From Methyloprofundus sp. (lineage in GTDB: Bacteria; Pseudomonadota; Gammaproteobacteria; Methylococcales; Methylomonadaceae), in assembly GCA_030619185.1 (NCBI GenBank), contig JAUXBW010000097.1:1-8234 (forward strand): DNA of 8,234 nt, given 5' to 3'. Made by a program: the position numbers and the translations under genes. This document shows, piece by piece, positions 1 to 6,766 of this stretch (positions are counted from its first letter, which is position 1; each line of letters begins with the position of its first letter). The notes under the pieces were generated by a model that was not told where the DNA came from, did not search any database, and saw nothing but the letters and a program-made list of their open reading frames with translations.

Positions 1-38
1 AGGGGGTAAGTACCAGGCCATTAGTTTTTTAACATTTT

Positions 39-142
39 GTAGGATAGGTAGATTGGAGTGCCTGCTTTTTAGGCGCGTAATGAAACCCATCAACTGCACG
101 TATAATAACGGGTTTCGCAAGAAGACACTCTACCAATCCTAC
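39..142. repeat. Inverted pair of GTAG-headed repeat units downstream of cysN
   Basis: Two related units face each other. The plus-strand unit starts GTAGGATAGGTAGA (39-52). The minus-strand unit starts GTAGGATTGGTAGA (142-129), a 13/14 match. Each unit then carries a GAAACCC core (82-88 on plus; 116-110 on minus), so GAAACCC and GGGTTTC also form an inner inverted repeat. The left unit can fold on itself by GATAGGT (43-49 region) pairing with ACCCATC (85-91 region), with one mismatch, and holds a small GTGCCT/AGGCGC hairpin (58-76). A GTAG head followed by an imperfect palindrome is typical of REP/BIME-like dispersed repeats that lie after genes in gammaproteobacteria. Dispersal in this genome is inferred, because only this pair is visible here. 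Confidence 0.6.
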
Positions 143-198
143 GTGAATGTTTAAAGAAAGGTGTCAAGAAATTTTTGCACGAGTACTTATTTGGCGGT

Positions 199-234
199 AA
201 ACAAAATGGAGAGTAGAGCTTAAGTCTACTCCCC
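199..234 (-). terminator. Rho-independent terminator of cysDN
   Basis: Read on the minus strand, GGGGAGTAGA (234-225) pairs with TCTACTCTCC (217-208) as a 10-bp stem with one G-U pair and a 7-nt loop. The U-rich run ATTTTGTTT (207-199) follows immediately. The stem begins about 14 nt after the cysN stop codon (249-251), the expected place for the operon's terminator. Confidence 0.8.
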
Positions 235-248
235 ATTAGTTTAGTGCC

Positions 249-1880
249 CTATTGGATAATATTTTTCTCTTTTAATGCCAAATGAATTTGTTCCAGAGAT
301 AAGTTATCGGTATCAAAGCTGTTGTCACAAGAGTCATTGTTAATTGTGCATAGACAGATTAAACCAGCATGATTAACTACAGCGATAGTTTCTTCAATAT
401 TGCTCAAACTAGCGGTTATTACAGTGGCTGCATGACCCGTATCGAATAATTTTCTTTCTAATTGATAGGCCATTTGCTCGCTATGTGTTCCGGTCAAAGC
501 AATGGCAACGGCTTTGTGGCCAAAGCGTGCAGCACGGTCTTCTGCTGTCACATCACGAAATTCAGTATCTGAACTATGCCCGGCAATCATACCTGCACCA
601 ACAGTCACATTAGTAAGACGGTCGATAATAATAAACGATCCAGTCCCTTTACTACGAGAATAAGCATCAAAAACCACAGGTGCATTAACTGAAACGGTAC
701 AGAGGCCTATTTCATTTAGCTGTAAATCTTTGGTTTCGTGGTGTTCTAAAGTATTGACATCAATACGATGTTGAATATTGGCAATAGAACCAGAAACACT
801 GCGCGTTGCTAATTTAATAATATATTGTTTGCCTGGAGCTAAAGCACTTTCAGTCATCCAGACGATAGTGGCATCAAATTTATCGGCAACGCTAGGCAGA
901 TTATTACTATTGACGATAGTATCGCCACGGCTCACATCGATTTCATCATCCAGAGTTAAGGTCACAGCCATTGGCGGGTAAGCTTCTTCCAGTTCGCCGT
1001 CAAAAGTAACAATTGACTTGATAGTGCTGGTTTTCCCCGATGGTAAAACAGTGACAGCATCGCCTTTGTGGAAAATACCTGAGGCAATAGTGCCACAAAA
1101 ACCACGGAAATCTAGATTAGGACGGTTGACATATTGTACCGGAAAGCGAGGGTCGGTAAAATTATCATCACCTGCGATTTCTACTGTTTCCAGTGCGTCC
1201 ATCATCGACTTGCCAGTATACCACGGCATATTGTCACTTTTGTTGACTACATTGTCGCCATCCAGCGCAGACATCGGAATAAAATGGATGTCGTCCAGGC
1301 CATCGAGATTTTCAACAAATGCTAAATAATCTGTTTTAATTTTTTCATAGGTTGCTTCGCCGTAATCTACTAAATCCATTTTATTTATCGAAACGATAAT
1401 ATGTTTAAGACCCAGTAATGAAGCAATAAAACTATGCCGCTTGGTTTGTGTTTGTACGCCATAACGCGCGTCGATTAATATAACAGCCAGATCACAGGTT
1501 GATGCACCTGTCGCCATATTACGCGTATATTGCTCGTGCCCCGGGGTGTCGGCAATGATGAATTTACGGTTTTTGGTAGAGAAATAGCGATAAGCAACAT
1601 CGATGGTAATTCCTTGTTCACGCTCAGCCTGTAAGCCATCGACTAAGAGTGCCAAATCGATTTTACCTGCACCGGTAGTGCCTGATTTAACGCTATCTGA
1701 TTGTACGGCAGCCAGTTGATCTTCATAGATCATTTTTGAATCATATAACAAACGCCCAATAAGCGTGCTTTTGCCATCATCAACATTACCACAGGTTAAA
1801 AAGCGTAGTAATTCCTTGCGTTCATGTTGTGCTAGATAGGCATCTATATCGGTACTAATAAGATCTGATTGGTGAGACAT
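249..1880 (-). CDS. cysN: Sulfate adenylyltransferase subunit 1 (GTPase), with degenerate APS-kinase-like tail
   Basis: This is the large regulatory GTPase subunit of ATP sulfurylase. It couples GTP hydrolysis to adenylylation of sulfate by CysD in the cytoplasm (assimilatory sulfate activation). The 543-residue protein has all GTPase motifs: P-loop GNVDDGKS (31-38), DTPGHEQY (111-118), NKMD (166-169) and SAL (204-206), followed by EF-Tu-like beta-barrel domains (about 245-435). The E. coli enzyme ends near residue 440 of this one. The remaining 100 or so residues align by eye with the APS kinase domain of CysNC fusions ([26 protein letters not shown]). The kinase P-loop is replaced by GTHSEQMA, however, and the middle of the domain is missing, so APS kinase activity is unlikely. 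The start is supported by AGGA (1893-1890, minus) 9 nt upstream. It lies second in the operon after cysD, with a 114-nt gap holding a double palindrome, and a terminator follows it. Confidence 0.96.
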   Translation of the reverse strand: MSHQSDLISTDIDAYLAQHERKELLRFLTCGNVDDGKSTLIGRLLYDSKMIYEDQLAAVQSDSVKSGTTGAGKIDLALLVDGLQAEREQGITIDVAYRYFSTKNRKFIIADTPGHEQYTRNMATGASTCDLAVILIDARYGVQTQTKRHSFIASLLGLKHIIVSINKMDLVDYGEATYEKIKTDYLAFVENLDGLDDIHFIPMSALDGDNVVNKSDNMPWYTGKSMMDALETVEIAGDDNFTDPRFPVQYVNRPNLDFRGFCGTIASGIFHKGDAVTVLPSGKTSTIKSIVTFDGELEEAYPPMAVTLTLDDEIDVSRGDTIVNSNNLPSVADKFDATIVWMTESALAPGKQYIIKLATRSVSGSIANIQHRIDVNTLEHHETKDLQLNEIGLCTVSVNAPVVFDAYSRSKGTGSFIIIDRLTNVTVGAGMIAGHSSDTEFRDVTAEDRAARFGHKAVAIALTGTHSEQMAYQLERKLFDTGHAATVITASLSNIEETIAVVNHAGLICLCTINNDSCDNSFDTDNLSLEQIHLALKEKNIIQ

Positions 1881-1927
1881 TGTGTTTTTTCCTGAAAAAA
1901 TATAAAAGCGAAGGTGGCCCTGCGGCT

Positions 1928-1987
1928 GTAGAGCGGACTTTAATCCGCTTTACTCTGTCTGCATTGGCGGACTAAAGTCCGCTCTAC
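1928..1987. repeat. BIME-type double REP palindrome in the cysD-cysN gap
   Basis: Two GTAG-headed palindromes face each other: GTAG (1928-1931) followed by AGCGGACTTTAATCCGCT (1932-1949), and the mirror unit GCGGACTAAAGTCCGC (1967-1982) closed by CTAC (1984-1987). Each unit is a short hairpin in itself. Together they form a 21-bp stem (1928-1948 with 1967-1987) with a single A-C mismatch and an 18-nt loop. The GTAG tetranucleotide next to a GC-rich hairpin is the hallmark of REPs mobilised by RAYT (TnpA-REP) transposases; no such gene is in the window. It lies 6 nt past the cysD stop in the transcript, with no U-run after it. It may therefore stabilise the cysD message or lower cysN expression without ending transcription. 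That effect is inferred. Confidence 0.8.
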
Positions 1988-1994
1988 TAGAGAA

Positions 1995-2903
1995 TTAAAA
2001 ATAACCTTCGCGTTTTTTCTGTTCCATAGAGCCTGATTGGTCGTGATCAATGAGGCGACCCTGGCGTTCCGATGTTGTTGTTAACAGCATTTCCTGAATA
2101 ATTTCAGGTAGTGTTGTTGCCGTAGACTCCACTGCACCAGTCAGTGGGTAACAACCTAAAGTCCGGAAACGCACCATTTTCATTTCTATTTTTTCATCCG
2201 GGCCAATAGGCATACGATCATCATCGACCATAATTAACATGCCATCTTTATTGACGACAGGACGTTTCTTGGCAAAATAAAGCGGTACAATCGGGATGTT
2301 TTCTAGATGTATATACTGCCAGACATCCAGTTCTGTCCAGTTAGAAATAGGGAAAACCCGGATACTTTCACCCGGGTCAATTCTGCCGTTATAAATATTC
2401 CACAGCTCAGGTCGTTGGTTTTTAGGATCCCAGCCGTGATTTTTATCCCGGAATGAATAAACACGCTCTTTGGCACGTGATTTTTCTTCATCGCGACGTG
2501 CACCGCCGAAAGCTGCATCAAATTTATATTTATTCAGTGCCTGTTTTAAGCCTTCGGTTTTCATCACATCAGTATGTTTTTTACTCCCGTGTGTAAAAGG
2601 CCCGATTCCCTGAGCTATACCTTCTTGATTTGAATGAACGATTAAATCCCAACCCAGTTCCTTGATATATTTATCACGAAACGCAATCATTTCCTTGAAC
2701 TTCCACGTCGTATCAACATGCATTAACGGAAAAGGCGGTTTTCCAGGGTAAAACGCTTTACGGGTTAAATGCAACATGACAGCAGAATCTTTACCAACAG
2801 AATACAGCATGACAGGGCGGTCAAATTCAGCTGCTACTTCACGAATAATATGGATGCTTTCAGCTTCCAGCTCTTTCAGGTGGGTCAGTTTATGATTAGT
2901 CAT
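1995..2903 (-). CDS. cysD: Sulfate adenylyltransferase subunit 2
   Basis: This is the catalytic subunit of ATP sulfurylase, forming APS and pyrophosphate from sulfate and ATP in complex with CysN. Its 302 residues equal the usual length of the family. It is a PAPS-reductase-like PP-loop ATPase: the pyrophosphate-binding loop is SVGKDS (35-40), the charged stretch [15 protein letters not shown] (133-147) is the conserved substrate/nucleotide region, and the C-terminus ends in the typical [10 protein letters not shown]. It is first in the cysDN operon. The ATG at 2903-2901 fits the family start (short lead into [15 protein letters not shown]), but no clear Shine-Dalgarno precedes it. The upstream minus strand shows a TTTGACTTTGAC direct repeat instead. 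Neither an APS kinase (cysC) nor a PAPS/APS reductase gene is adjacent, so the next step of sulfate reduction is encoded elsewhere. Confidence 0.97.
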   Translation of the reverse strand: MTNHKLTHLKELEAESIHIIREVAAEFDRPVMLYSVGKDSAVMLHLTRKAFYPGKPPFPLMHVDTTWKFKEMIAFRDKYIKELGWDLIVHSNQEGIAQGIGPFTHGSKKHTDVMKTEGLKQALNKYKFDAAFGGARRDEEKSRAKERVYSFRDKNHGWDPKNQRPELWNIYNGRIDPGESIRVFPISNWTELDVWQYIHLENIPIVPLYFAKKRPVVNKDGMLIMVDDDRMPIGPDEKIEMKMVRFRTLGCYPLTGAVESTATTLPEIIQEMLLTTTSERQGRLIDHDQSGSMEQKKREGYF

Positions 2904-3019
2904 TAATAGTAGTCAAAGTCAAAATGAGAGTGTTAATTAAGAGTGAAAGTGGGGCAAGCACACTTAATTTAGTAATATATAGTCGATATTTTAATTTGAT
3001 TAAGCTTTTAAAGCTATAA

Positions 3020-3066
3020 GCATTGCTAAATTAAGTAAATCCTAATTTATGAGTTGTTAGCAATGC
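3020..3066. repeat. Perfect 10-bp inverted repeat GCATTGCTAA / TTAGCAATGC
   Basis: GCATTGCTAA at 3020-3029 is exactly complementary to TTAGCAATGC at 3057-3066. The 27-nt loop contains a smaller TAAAT/ATTTA stem (3036-3040 with 3045-3049). A near-identical third half-site, GCGTTGCTAAA, lies at 3193-3203. It could be a regulator-binding site or an RNA hairpin; the sequence does not decide. Confidence 0.55.
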
Positions 3067-3238
3067 ATCACAAAAAAATCTGAGGGTGCATATATTTTAA
3101 TTTACTTTACCTAAAGCTGTTAGGGTTTTTATCTTAGGGTTATTGGGTTATCCTGGAATTATGGGTAGCATCTAGGTTTAGGGGCACTTTTTGCGTTGCT
3201 AAACTCGCCCGCATTGACAAGAAAAACAGGCGTGTTCA

Positions 3239-3247
3239 TGTTATAGT
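3239..3247 (+). promoter_or_regulatory. Extended -10 promoter for the lipoprotein gene
   Basis: TGTTATAGT matches an extended -10 element (TGn plus a 5/6 match to TATAAT), about 44 nt before the start codon. A perfect TTGACA lies upstream at 3214-3219, but the 22-nt spacing is too long for a standard -35, so the extended -10 would have to carry the promoter. Transcription would start near 3254. Confidence 0.45.
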
Positions 3248-3290
3248 TAAAAGATCTAGCTCAAACCCCTATAAAGAGAGGAAGTCGATT

Positions 3291-3830
3291 ATGCTTAACT
3301 ATAATAAAAATAAAATGACCAAAGTTATGTTAATAGCGGCTGTTGTGAGTCTGTTTTTAGTCGCATGTGATGATCAAAAGAAAAAATCACCTCTTATTAA
3401 GGTGCCAGTACAAACGTATAAGCAAGTGAAATTGATGACAGGTTCGGTCCTAGATGAAAAAGGTCCGGTGCTGGAAGGTGAAATTAAAGTAACCGATAGC
3501 GCGGGTAAGGTCGTTGCAACTACGCGCCTCGAAAACAGTAAACATTATAGCGTCAAAATCCCAGCAGGTACGACCTTACCCGTGGTATTAACAGTAAGCC
3601 CAAAAGGCAGTACCGAGAAGCTAAGAGCGGTAATTATTTCTTCTGCCGTCTCTAAATACGATATTAGTCCCCTGACAACCAGGATTGCTAAACAGGCAAA
3701 GGAATTAGGTGGCTATACTTATGCCAATCTGGCAATGGCTGCAGGGAGTACCGTCGGTGTCCCTGATGCTAATAAAACGTCAACAGGATTTCGCGGTGAT
3801 CCCACTAAGCAGTACGGTGGCTGGCATTAA
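3291..3830 (+). CDS. Small lipoprotein with carboxypeptidase-regulatory/Ig-like segment, function unknown
   Basis: I do not recognise this 179-residue protein by name. It has a type II signal peptide: a basic start (K7, K11), hydrophobic residues 12-25 and lipobox LVAC with the lipidated Cys26. The residues after the Cys are Asp-Asp, and Asp at +2 is the inner-membrane retention signal in enterobacteria, so it may stay in the inner membrane facing the periplasm. Residues 48-104 (TGSVLDEKGPVLEGEIKV onward to VVLTVSP) look like one beta-sandwich of the carboxypeptidase regulatory-like type. A DISPLTTRIA segment (124-133) follows, and then a Gly/Ala-rich tail ending GFRGDPTKQYGGWH. The start is well supported by AGAGAGGA (3275-3282) 8 nt before the ATG. 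It is monocistronic, divergent from cysD and convergent with the channel gene. A scaffold or binding role is only a guess. Confidence 0.85.
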   Translation: MLNYNKNKMTKVMLIAAVVSLFLVACDDQKKKSPLIKVPVQTYKQVKLMTGSVLDEKGPVLEGEIKVTDSAGKVVATTRLENSKHYSVKIPAGTTLPVVLTVSPKGSTEKLRAVIISSAVSKYDISPLTTRIAKQAKELGGYTYANLAMAAGSTVGVPDANKTSTGFRGDPTKQYGGWH

Positions 3831-3838
3831 TCCTCATT

Positions 3839-3897
3839 AGGTAACTCGCAATAAATAACCTATCCATATTGTGTGGGGTATTTGTTGCGAGTTGCCT
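3839..3897. terminator. Large hairpin between convergent genes (possible bidirectional terminator)
   Basis: Positions 3839-3861 pair with 3875-3897 over 23 positions, with one A-G mismatch and three G-T pairs, leaving a 13-nt loop. The core stem AACTCGCAA/TTGCGAGTT is perfect. It lies 8 nt after the lipoprotein stop and 34 nt after the channel stop read from the other side. Neither strand has a U-run directly after the stem, so classic rho-independent termination is not clear. It may instead protect 3' ends. A 10-bp palindrome CTTAGCTAAG (3896-3905) adjoins it. Confidence 0.55.
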
Positions 3898-3930
3898 TAG
3901 CTAAGAACGCGCACAGAATAAGTTTGGGGT

Positions 3931-4806
3931 TTATTTGTGCTCAATGCCCTTTAAATCTCCTCCGCAATACTTACAAAAATCTGCATCGCTATCATGTCCA
4001 ATTTTGCCACAGCTGGGACAGGCACTATTATTAACCAGAGCGGGCCGGTAGGATTTGATTAATTCAGCACTATAGATACCGGTGGGTACTGCAATAATGC
4101 CATAGCCCATAATCATGATTGCTGAAGCAATAATCTGGCCTAGCGGTGTCTGCGGTGCAATATCGCCATAGCCTACCGTTGTTAAGGTCACGATAGCCCA
4201 GTAAACAGACTTTGGGATACTGGTAAAGCCCGATGCGCTGCCTTCCACAACATAAAGCAAGGATCCGAAAACAATGGCAAGTGTTAATACGGCGTAAAGA
4301 AATACCAGGATCTTTTGACTGCTGTTTTTTAAAGCCGTCATAAGTGTTTCTGCCTCATCTACGTATTCAGCCAGCTTAAATATACGAAATATTCTTAATA
4401 AGCGCAGGATACGAATAATGAGCATGTACTTAATACCCGGCAAAAGTAGTCCTATATAGCTCGGCAGGATAGACAGTAAGTCTATTATCCCGTAAAAACT
4501 TCGCGCATAGAGCCTGGGCTGACGCACAGCAATCAGACGCAGAAAATATTCACAGCTAAAGAGTAGAGTAAACCCCCATTCTGCATAGAAAAAAAGTTGC
4601 TTATATTCTTTATGTAGTGCTTCAACGCTACTGAGCATAACCGCTAAAACACTGAAAGCAATAGCAATGATCAGCAGAATATCGAATAGTTTTCCTGCTC
4701 TAGTTTCAGCACCAAAAATAATACGATTGAGTGATTCGCGCCAGGGAGATAACTGCTCTCCGGAATTGTAATGCACTTTACTTTTTCTGGTTTTGGACGC
4801 TTGCAT
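3931..4806 (-). CDS. Voltage-gated potassium channel-like ion transporter with C-terminal zinc ribbon
   Basis: This is a six-transmembrane inner-membrane channel subunit, expected to assemble as a tetramer. Over 291 residues: S1 (about 41-60), S2 (71-93), S3 (104-123), and an S4 sensor IRILRLLRIFRIFKL (131-145) with a basic residue every third position (R132, R135, R138, R141, K144). S5 (165-187), the pore helix, and the K+ selectivity filter TTVGYGD (209-215) follow. S6 (222-246) contains the Pro-Thr-Gly hinge IAVPTG. The cytoplasmic tail carries CPSCG (263-267) and CKYCGG (278-283), a CxxC-x11-CxxC zinc ribbon. K+ selectivity follows from the filter, while gating by voltage or by metal or redox state is inferred. 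The ATG is the only good start, though its Shine-Dalgarno is weak. It is divergent from glnS and stands alone. E. coli Kch differs in having an RCK domain instead of the zinc ribbon. Confidence 0.92.
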   Translation of the reverse strand: MQASKTRKSKVHYNSGEQLSPWRESLNRIIFGAETRAGKLFDILLIIAIAFSVLAVMLSSVEALHKEYKQLFFYAEWGFTLLFSCEYFLRLIAVRQPRLYARSFYGIIDLLSILPSYIGLLLPGIKYMLIIRILRLLRIFRIFKLAEYVDEAETLMTALKNSSQKILVFLYAVLTLAIVFGSLLYVVEGSASGFTSIPKSVYWAIVTLTTVGYGDIAPQTPLGQIIASAIMIMGYGIIAVPTGIYSAELIKSYRPALVNNSACPSCGKIGHDSDADFCKYCGGDLKGIEHK

Positions 4807-4859
4807 AGGAGAATTGGGTAAGCTGGGTGGAATAGGGGGGGAGTGTTGTTGCTATCGCG

Positions 4860-4889
4860 TTGTATTATGGTATCTTAATGCGTTATAAC
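4860..4889 (+). promoter_or_regulatory. Candidate sigma-70 promoter toward glnS, -10 palindromic
   Basis: TTGTAT (4860-4865), an 18-nt spacer and TATAAC (4884-4889) form a reasonable sigma-70 promoter reading toward glnS. The -10 sits in the palindrome GTTATAAC (4882-4889). On the minus strand the same site reads TGTTATAAC, an extended -10 toward the channel gene. The two genes may therefore share an overlapping divergent promoter. Confidence 0.4.
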
Positions 4890-4941
4890 ACAAGGTTAAT
4901 GTAATTATTTATGCTCTATAGGGTACCTCTATTAAATAGCA

Positions 4942-4947
4942 TATAAT
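4942..4947 (+). promoter_or_regulatory. Perfect -10 element TATAAT upstream of glnS
   Basis: A consensus TATAAT lies 77 nt before the glnS start, flanked by a TAAATAGC direct repeat (4933-4940 and 4947-4954). No good -35 lies 16-18 nt upstream, so this is a candidate second glnS promoter that may need an activator. Confidence 0.35.
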
Positions 4948-4989
4948 AAATAGCCTCGCCGATATTTTTTTAAAGCACATTATTAGAGG

Positions 4990-5001
4990 GTGTGCGCACA
5001 C
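4990..5001. promoter_or_regulatory. 12-bp perfect palindrome GTGTGCGCACAC before glnS
   Basis: An uninterrupted 12-bp palindrome stands in otherwise AT-rich DNA, 23 nt before the glnS ATG and downstream of both candidate promoters. It fits a dimeric regulator's operator better than an RNA hairpin, because the stem would be only about 4 bp. No known regulator consensus is recognised. Confidence 0.35.
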
Positions 5002-5024
5002 TAACAATTGCTTCTTAATACTTA

Positions 5025-6680
5025 ATGTCTACAGCTGAAAATAGTCCTGCTACAAACTTTATTCGTCAAATAGTCAGTAAAGATCTGGCAGAAAATAAAC
5101 TCAATAAGGTTATAACCCGTTTCCCACCAGAACCCAATGGTTTTCTGCATATTGGTCATGCCAAATCTATTTGCCTGAATTTTGGGGTTGCCGCAGAAAA
5201 TAATGGCTTATGCAACTTGCGCTTTGATGATACCAATCCGGAAAAAGAAAGTATCGAATATGTACAGGCGATAGAAAAAGATGTGCATTGGTTAGGTTTT
5301 GAATGGGCAGAGTTAAGGCATTCATCAGACTATTTTGAAGCACTTTATAGCTTTGCGGTACAGTTGATAGAAAAAGGCCTGGCTTATGTTGATAGCTTGA
5401 GTGCGGAGAAAATTCGTGAATACCGGGGGTCTTTGACGCAGGCAGGCAAAGAAAGCCCTGATCGTAGCCGGAGTATAGCTGAAAATCTGGATTTATTTAG
5501 CCGTATGCGTGCGGGAGAGTTTGCCGATGGGCAATATTTATTGCGCGCCAAAATAGATATGGCATCCGCAAATATAAATATGCGCGATCCTGCTTTATAC
5601 CGTATTCGTCGCGTACACCACCAGCGTACTGGCGATAATTGGTGTATCTACCCAATGTACGACTACACTCACTGTATTTCTGATGCAATCGAGGGTATTA
5701 CGCATTCTTTGTGTACTCTGGAGTTCGAAGATCACCGCCCATTATATGATTGGGTACTGGATAATATTGATATAGCCTCTCACCCACAGCAAATTGAATT
5801 TGCACGTTTGGAACTAGAATATACGATTGTTAGTAAACGTAAATTAAACCAGTTGGTGGTTGATGGCCATGTCAGTGGCTGGGATGACCCGCGCATGCCA
5901 ACCCTTGCAGGATTACGTCGAGCCGGATTTACCCCGGCATCGATTCGTGACTTTTGTGAGCGTATTGGTGTCACAAAGAAAGACTCATCAATAGAAATGG
6001 CGGTACTGGAAAGTTGTATTCGTGAAGACTTAAATATTACTGCTGCACGTGCCATGGCAGTGTTAGATCCTATAAAAGTAGTGATTGAAAATTACCCTGA
6101 TGATCAAACAGAGCAGTTAGAAGCAAGTAATCACCCGCAAAATGAGGCAATGGGCAAGCGGAAAATCCCCTTTACTAAAGAAGTTTATATAGATCGGGAT
6201 GACTTTGCCGAAGTTCCTCCCCCAAAATACAAGCGTTTAATTGCAGGTGGAGAGGTACGGTTACGCGGTGCCTATGTTATTAAATGCCAACAGATTATTA
6301 AGGATGCTGAAGGTAAAGTAGTTGAACTACGTTGTACTTATGATGAAAATACTTTAGGCAAAAAACCAGAAGGCCGAAAAGTTAAAGGTGTTATTCATTG
6401 GGTGTCTGCTCCCTATGCAGTGGATGCGGAAGTGCGCTTATATGACCGTTTGTTTAATGTGCCGAATCCAGGTTCTGAAGAGAACTATTGCGATGCTTTA
6501 AACCCTGACTCTTTGCACGTTATTAAACAGGCTAAAGTTGAACCTAGTCTTGCTGATGCCGAGCCCGGCGGTCGTTTTCAATTTGAGAGAGTTGGATATT
6601 TTTGCCTGGATACAGAGGACAGTTTAGACGGTAAATTAGTTTTTAATCGTACGGTTACTTTGCGGGATACCTGGGTTTAG
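5025..6680 (+). CDS. glnS: Glutaminyl-tRNA synthetase
   Basis: This class I aminoacyl-tRNA synthetase charges tRNA-Gln with glutamine in the cytoplasm. Its 551 residues compare with about 554 in E. coli and align with it from the first residues (NFIRQIV) to the end ([11 protein letters not shown]). The Rossmann catalytic core shows PPEPNG (34-39) and HIGH (42-45). Tyr212 and His216 in MYDYTHC fall where the glutamine-recognising Tyr and His of the E. coli enzyme lie. The second signature is IVSKRK (268-273), where E. coli has VMSKRK. The beta-barrel anticodon-binding domains (about 340-551) are complete. There is no YqeY-like extension. The start is fixed by homology, since no Shine-Dalgarno precedes this ATG (CTTCTTAATACTTA). 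The presence of GlnRS means glutamine is attached directly and a Gln-tRNA amidotransferase route is not needed. A globin gene follows after 86 nt. Confidence 0.98.
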   Translation: MSTAENSPATNFIRQIVSKDLAENKLNKVITRFPPEPNGFLHIGHAKSICLNFGVAAENNGLCNLRFDDTNPEKESIEYVQAIEKDVHWLGFEWAELRHSSDYFEALYSFAVQLIEKGLAYVDSLSAEKIREYRGSLTQAGKESPDRSRSIAENLDLFSRMRAGEFADGQYLLRAKIDMASANINMRDPALYRIRRVHHQRTGDNWCIYPMYDYTHCISDAIEGITHSLCTLEFEDHRPLYDWVLDNIDIASHPQQIEFARLELEYTIVSKRKLNQLVVDGHVSGWDDPRMPTLAGLRRAGFTPASIRDFCERIGVTKKDSSIEMAVLESCIREDLNITAARAMAVLDPIKVVIENYPDDQTEQLEASNHPQNEAMGKRKIPFTKEVYIDRDDFAEVPPPKYKRLIAGGEVRLRGAYVIKCQQIIKDAEGKVVELRCTYDENTLGKKPEGRKVKGVIHWVSAPYAVDAEVRLYDRLFNVPNPGSEENYCDALNPDSLHVIKQAKVEPSLADAEPGGRFQFERVGYFCLDTEDSLDGKLVFNRTVTLRDTWV

Positions 6681-6766
6681 TATTGGTATCTTTTTTCTTA
6701 TGCCCTTTGTCACCGTGCTCGGAGCTTTCCTTATAGGCTCACAAACAGAAAAATGAGGGTTTATTT

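Larger units (their letters stand above)
2904..3290. other. Divergent intergenic region with overlapping inverted repeats
   Basis: This 387-nt AT-rich gap separates cysD (-) from the lipoprotein gene (+). It holds a 13-bp palindrome AGCTTTTAAAGCT (3003-3015), an 11-bp inverted repeat (2962-2972 with 3026-3036) and a 10-bp inverted repeat (3020-3029 with 3057-3066). The stretch 3120-3184 is G-rich on the plus strand, with TTAGGGTT at 3120-3127 and 3134-3141. I see no convincing gene. A cysD promoter must lie here, but no minus-strand -35/-10 pair stands out; weak candidates include TTAATC-N16-TATATA around 3000-2970. Confidence 0.7.

Noticed and set aside
249..563. CysN as an active bifunctional CysNC fusion
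   Set aside because: The tail lacks a Walker A P-loop and is about half the size of a CysC domain, so kinase activity is not supported.
778..1329. Plus-strand ORFs opposite cysN
   Set aside because: They are antisense shadows of a strongly conserved gene, without start signals or recognisable motifs.
3020..3066. Integron attC-like site
   Set aside because: The inverted arms lack the GTTRRRY core and RYYYAAC inverse core, and no integrase or cassette array is present.
3120..3184. Telomere-like TTAGGGTT repeats and a possible G-quadruplex
   Set aside because: There are only two exact TTAGGGTT copies, and the loops between G-runs are mostly 11-15 nt, too long for a stable quadruplex.
3181..3200. 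Possible sigma-54 promoter (GGGGCAC followed by TTGC)
   Set aside because: The GG-to-GC spacing is wrong for both nearby TTGC sites: one is 2 nt too short and the other 3 nt too long.
3159..3239. A 26-codon minus-strand ORF upstream of the lipoprotein gene
   Set aside because: It has no Shine-Dalgarno, overlaps the proposed promoter region and shows no recognisable motif; an ORF of this length is expected by chance.
5497..6055. Minus-strand ORFs opposite glnS
   Set aside because: They are antisense shadows of GlnRS, whose frame is intact and homologous over its whole length.
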